Assembly (NCBI GenBank): GCA_003569125.1
Contig: BGOG01000007.1
Location: forward strand, 1-64,000
Direction: 5' to 3'
Length of the DNA stretch: 64,000 bases
Source of the DNA: Acidimicrobiaceae bacterium
GTDB lineage: Bacteria > Actinomycetota > Acidimicrobiia > Acidimicrobiales > Ilumatobacteraceae
How positions within the stretch are numbered: position 1 is the first letter of the stretch; every line of letters begins with the position of its first letter. Shown in pieces: positions 62,205 through 64,000 of this stretch. Below the pieces are notes generated by a model. It had not been told where the DNA came from, did not search any database, and saw nothing but the letters and a program-made list of their open reading frames with translations. Position numbers and translations under genes: made by a program.

Positions 62205-62969
62205 TTAGGCGACTTCGGCGGCAGTCAACCGCCAGCGAAGTTGCAACACGGCCTTGGTGTGAATTTGCGACACACGACTCTCGGTGACACCGAGCACTTG
62301 GGCAATTTCGTCCAAAGTTAAATTCTCCTCGTAGTACAACGCCAATACTGTTCGCTCACGCTCAGGCAGACGCTTGATTTCGTGGCGCATAATTTTGCGC
62401 AATTCTTCGGCTTCAACAACCGAGTCAGGGCTCGGCACAAAAGACGCACCACCATGTGTGGACGCCGGGGTGTTGTCGGCAACGACATGATCAAGTGGAC
62501 CGACTGCGCAAGACGCAATTTCGGTCAGCCATTTTTCTAGGTCGGAACCGTTGATTTTTAATTTCGCCGCGATTTCATCATCGGTCGGAGAACGCTTTAA
62601 TTTATGTTCTAGTTCAGAAATCGCATTTTCAACGGTTCGCGCCTTTGATCGCACACTGCGTGGCACCCAATCCAAAGAACGCAAACTATCCAAAATCGCG
62701 CCACGAATTCTTGGAATCGCATACGTCTCGAATTTGAAACCAAGTGCAGGGTCAAACCGATCAATTGCATTCATCAAACCGAACACGCCAGAACTAACCA
62801 AGTCACCGATCTCGACTCGTTTCGGCAAACCCGCAGCGAGTCGACCTGCAACGAACTTGACGAGCGAGGCGTAATGCACGACCAACCATTCACGAGCGAG
62901 CGGATCTTTATTGTCATGCCACTGTTGCCAGGCTTGATCAATCGTCAGACGAACAGGAAGTGCGTTCAT
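62205..62969 (-). CDS. whiG: RNA polymerase sigma factor, FliA/WhiG family
   Basis: HYASLVKFVAGRLAAGLPKRVEIGDLVSSGVFGLMNAIDRFDPALGFKFETYAIPRIRGAILDSLRSLDWVPRSVRSKART...RERTVLALYYEENLTLDEIAQVLGVTESRVSQIHTKAVLQLR. Confidence 0.93.
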   Translation of the reverse strand: MNALPVRLTIDQAWQQWHDNKDPLAREWLVVHYASLVKFVAGRLAAGLPKRVEIGDLVSSGVFGLMNAIDRFDPALGFKFETYAIPRIRGAILDSLRSLDWVPRSVRSKARTVENAISELEHKLKRSPTDDEIAAKLKINGSDLEKWLTEIASCAVGPLDHVVADNTPASTHGGASFVPSPDSVVEAEELRKIMRHEIKRLPERERTVLALYYEENLTLDEIAQVLGVTESRVSQIHTKAVLQLRWRLTAAEVA

Positions 62970-63877
62970 GCGCGTGGGTGCGATGCTCCATAGGCAGACT
63001 TCAGACGCTCTTTGCTCACTTGGGTGTAGCGCTGCGTTGTCGCAACATCAGAATGCCCGAGCAACTCTTGCACCGCACGCAAGTCGGCACCGTTATCGAG
63101 CAAGTGTGTTGCGTATGTATGGCGCAACGCGTGCGGATGCGTCGGAGTAAGGGCGCGCTCGTCAATAATTCGTCGTACATCACGCGGGGCCAACCTGTGA
63201 CCACGAGCATTCAAAAACAACGCATTGATCTCATCACTATTTTTGGCGCCGATTTCTGCGCTTGCAGAAGTTTCTTGACCGACAACTTCGTGGCGAAACT
63301 TTAGCCACTGTTTAACAGCCAACACACTTGGTTCACTAACCGGTATTTGTCGCTGTTTGGCGCCTTTGCCCATCACGATCACGGTGTTGTTTCGATCATT
63401 AATGCTGTCTATATCAATAGAACAAACTTCACTCACGCGTAGACCACTGCCGTAGAGCAACTCGATCAACGCCGTATCTCGAGAAGACTTCCATTCTGGA
63501 ACATCAGGATTACTACACGTGAGCAAAGCATTCAGTTGTTCTTTGGTTAAAACTTTTGGTAGCCGACCTGTGCCCGACGGCGTACGAACGCCGGTCGTCG
63601 GATCGGTTTTTAAGGTGCCATTGCGAATGTGCCAGGCGAAATATCTACGAATCGCCGCGAGTTTTCTGGTCACACTTCGTTTGGCTTTCTGGTTGGTCGT
63701 CAAAAAACTTATATATTGACGCACCAAATCGCGAGTCACCGAACGCGGATCATCAATCTTGAGTCGAGAAATCCATTCTTCGAATTGTTTAATGTCGCTG
63801 GCATAGGCGCTAGTCGTGTTTATCGAGGCGGCAGTCATCGAGCCAATGAATTCATCGATCTTCCAAGCCGTCGCCAT
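62966..63877 (-). CDS. xerC: Tyrosine recombinase XerC
   Basis: LIELLYGSGLRVSEVCSIDIDSIN...MGKGAKQRQIPVSEPSVLAVKQWL...LTPTHPHALRHTYATHLLDNGADLRAVQELLGHSDVATTQRYTQVSKERLKSAY. Confidence 0.95.
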   Translation of the reverse strand: MATAWKIDEFIGSMTAASINTTSAYASDIKQFEEWISRLKIDDPRSVTRDLVRQYISFLTTNQKAKRSVTRKLAAIRRYFAWHIRNGTLKTDPTTGVRTPSGTGRLPKVLTKEQLNALLTCSNPDVPEWKSSRDTALIELLYGSGLRVSEVCSIDIDSINDRNNTVIVMGKGAKQRQIPVSEPSVLAVKQWLKFRHEVVGQETSASAEIGAKNSDEINALFLNARGHRLAPRDVRRIIDERALTPTHPHALRHTYATHLLDNGADLRAVQELLGHSDVATTQRYTQVSKERLKSAYGASHPRA

Positions 63878-63898
63878 AGCAATATCAACGGTAATCGC

Positions 63899-64000
63899 TT
63901 AATGCAGTGGCTGCCTGACTTCAATTACTTCCCACCAGCCCGAGTTTTCAACGATCCAACCCAGTGCTTCAAGACGCCCAAGCGCAACAGCCGCGTCGAT
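63899..64000 (-). CDS. dprA: DNA processing protein DprA, C-terminal fragment (runs off window)
   Basis: Reverse-strand tail IDAAVALGRLEALGWIVENSGWWEVIEVRQPLH*, like the DprA C-terminal winged helix; the dprA-xerC-whiG order supports it. Confidence 0.6.
   Translation of the reverse strand: MDAAVALGRLEALGWIVENSGWWEVIEVRQPLH

Noticed and set aside
1-64000. CRISPR array, prophage, transposon, toxin-antitoxin or defence island
   Set aside because: No regularly spaced repeats, cas, integrase-phage, transposase or recognised defence genes seen. The RecB-like/Cas4-like nuclease at 22930 is a stand-alone housekeeping-type gene and XerC lies in its usual chromosomal context.

Overview
About 64 kb of what looks like an actinobacterial chromosome, possibly Acidimicrobiia-like (inferred from gene content). 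Supporting genes: fused kgd 2-oxoglutarate decarboxylase, NucS, Mca (mycothiol), F420/LLM oxidoreductases, actinobacterial-type DapD, and the conserved order dprA-xerC-whiG-M23-rpsB-tsf-pyrH-frr-cdsA-dxr-rseP-ispG. The content is mostly core metabolism, cell envelope and translation genes. I saw no CRISPR array, prophage, transposase, rRNA or convincing tRNA. Most unusual signals: (1) an acyl-CoA ligase with a histone-H1/AlgP-like Lys/Ala/Ser/Pro-rich N-terminal tail, directly downstream of a second small K/A-rich protein; (2) a perfect 13-bp inverted repeat inside the 5' part of kgd; (3) short tandem repeats at stop codons, including a CTAG-rich 12-bp array; (4) a SpoIID + SGNH hydrolase + 2x peptidoglycan-binding protein; (5) a rhodanese-first MoeB/ThiF protein; (6) about two dozen single-base frameshifts, densest in the first 3 kb, best explained by uncorrected sequencing indels. 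Protein families were recognised by eye from translated motifs; no database search was run.
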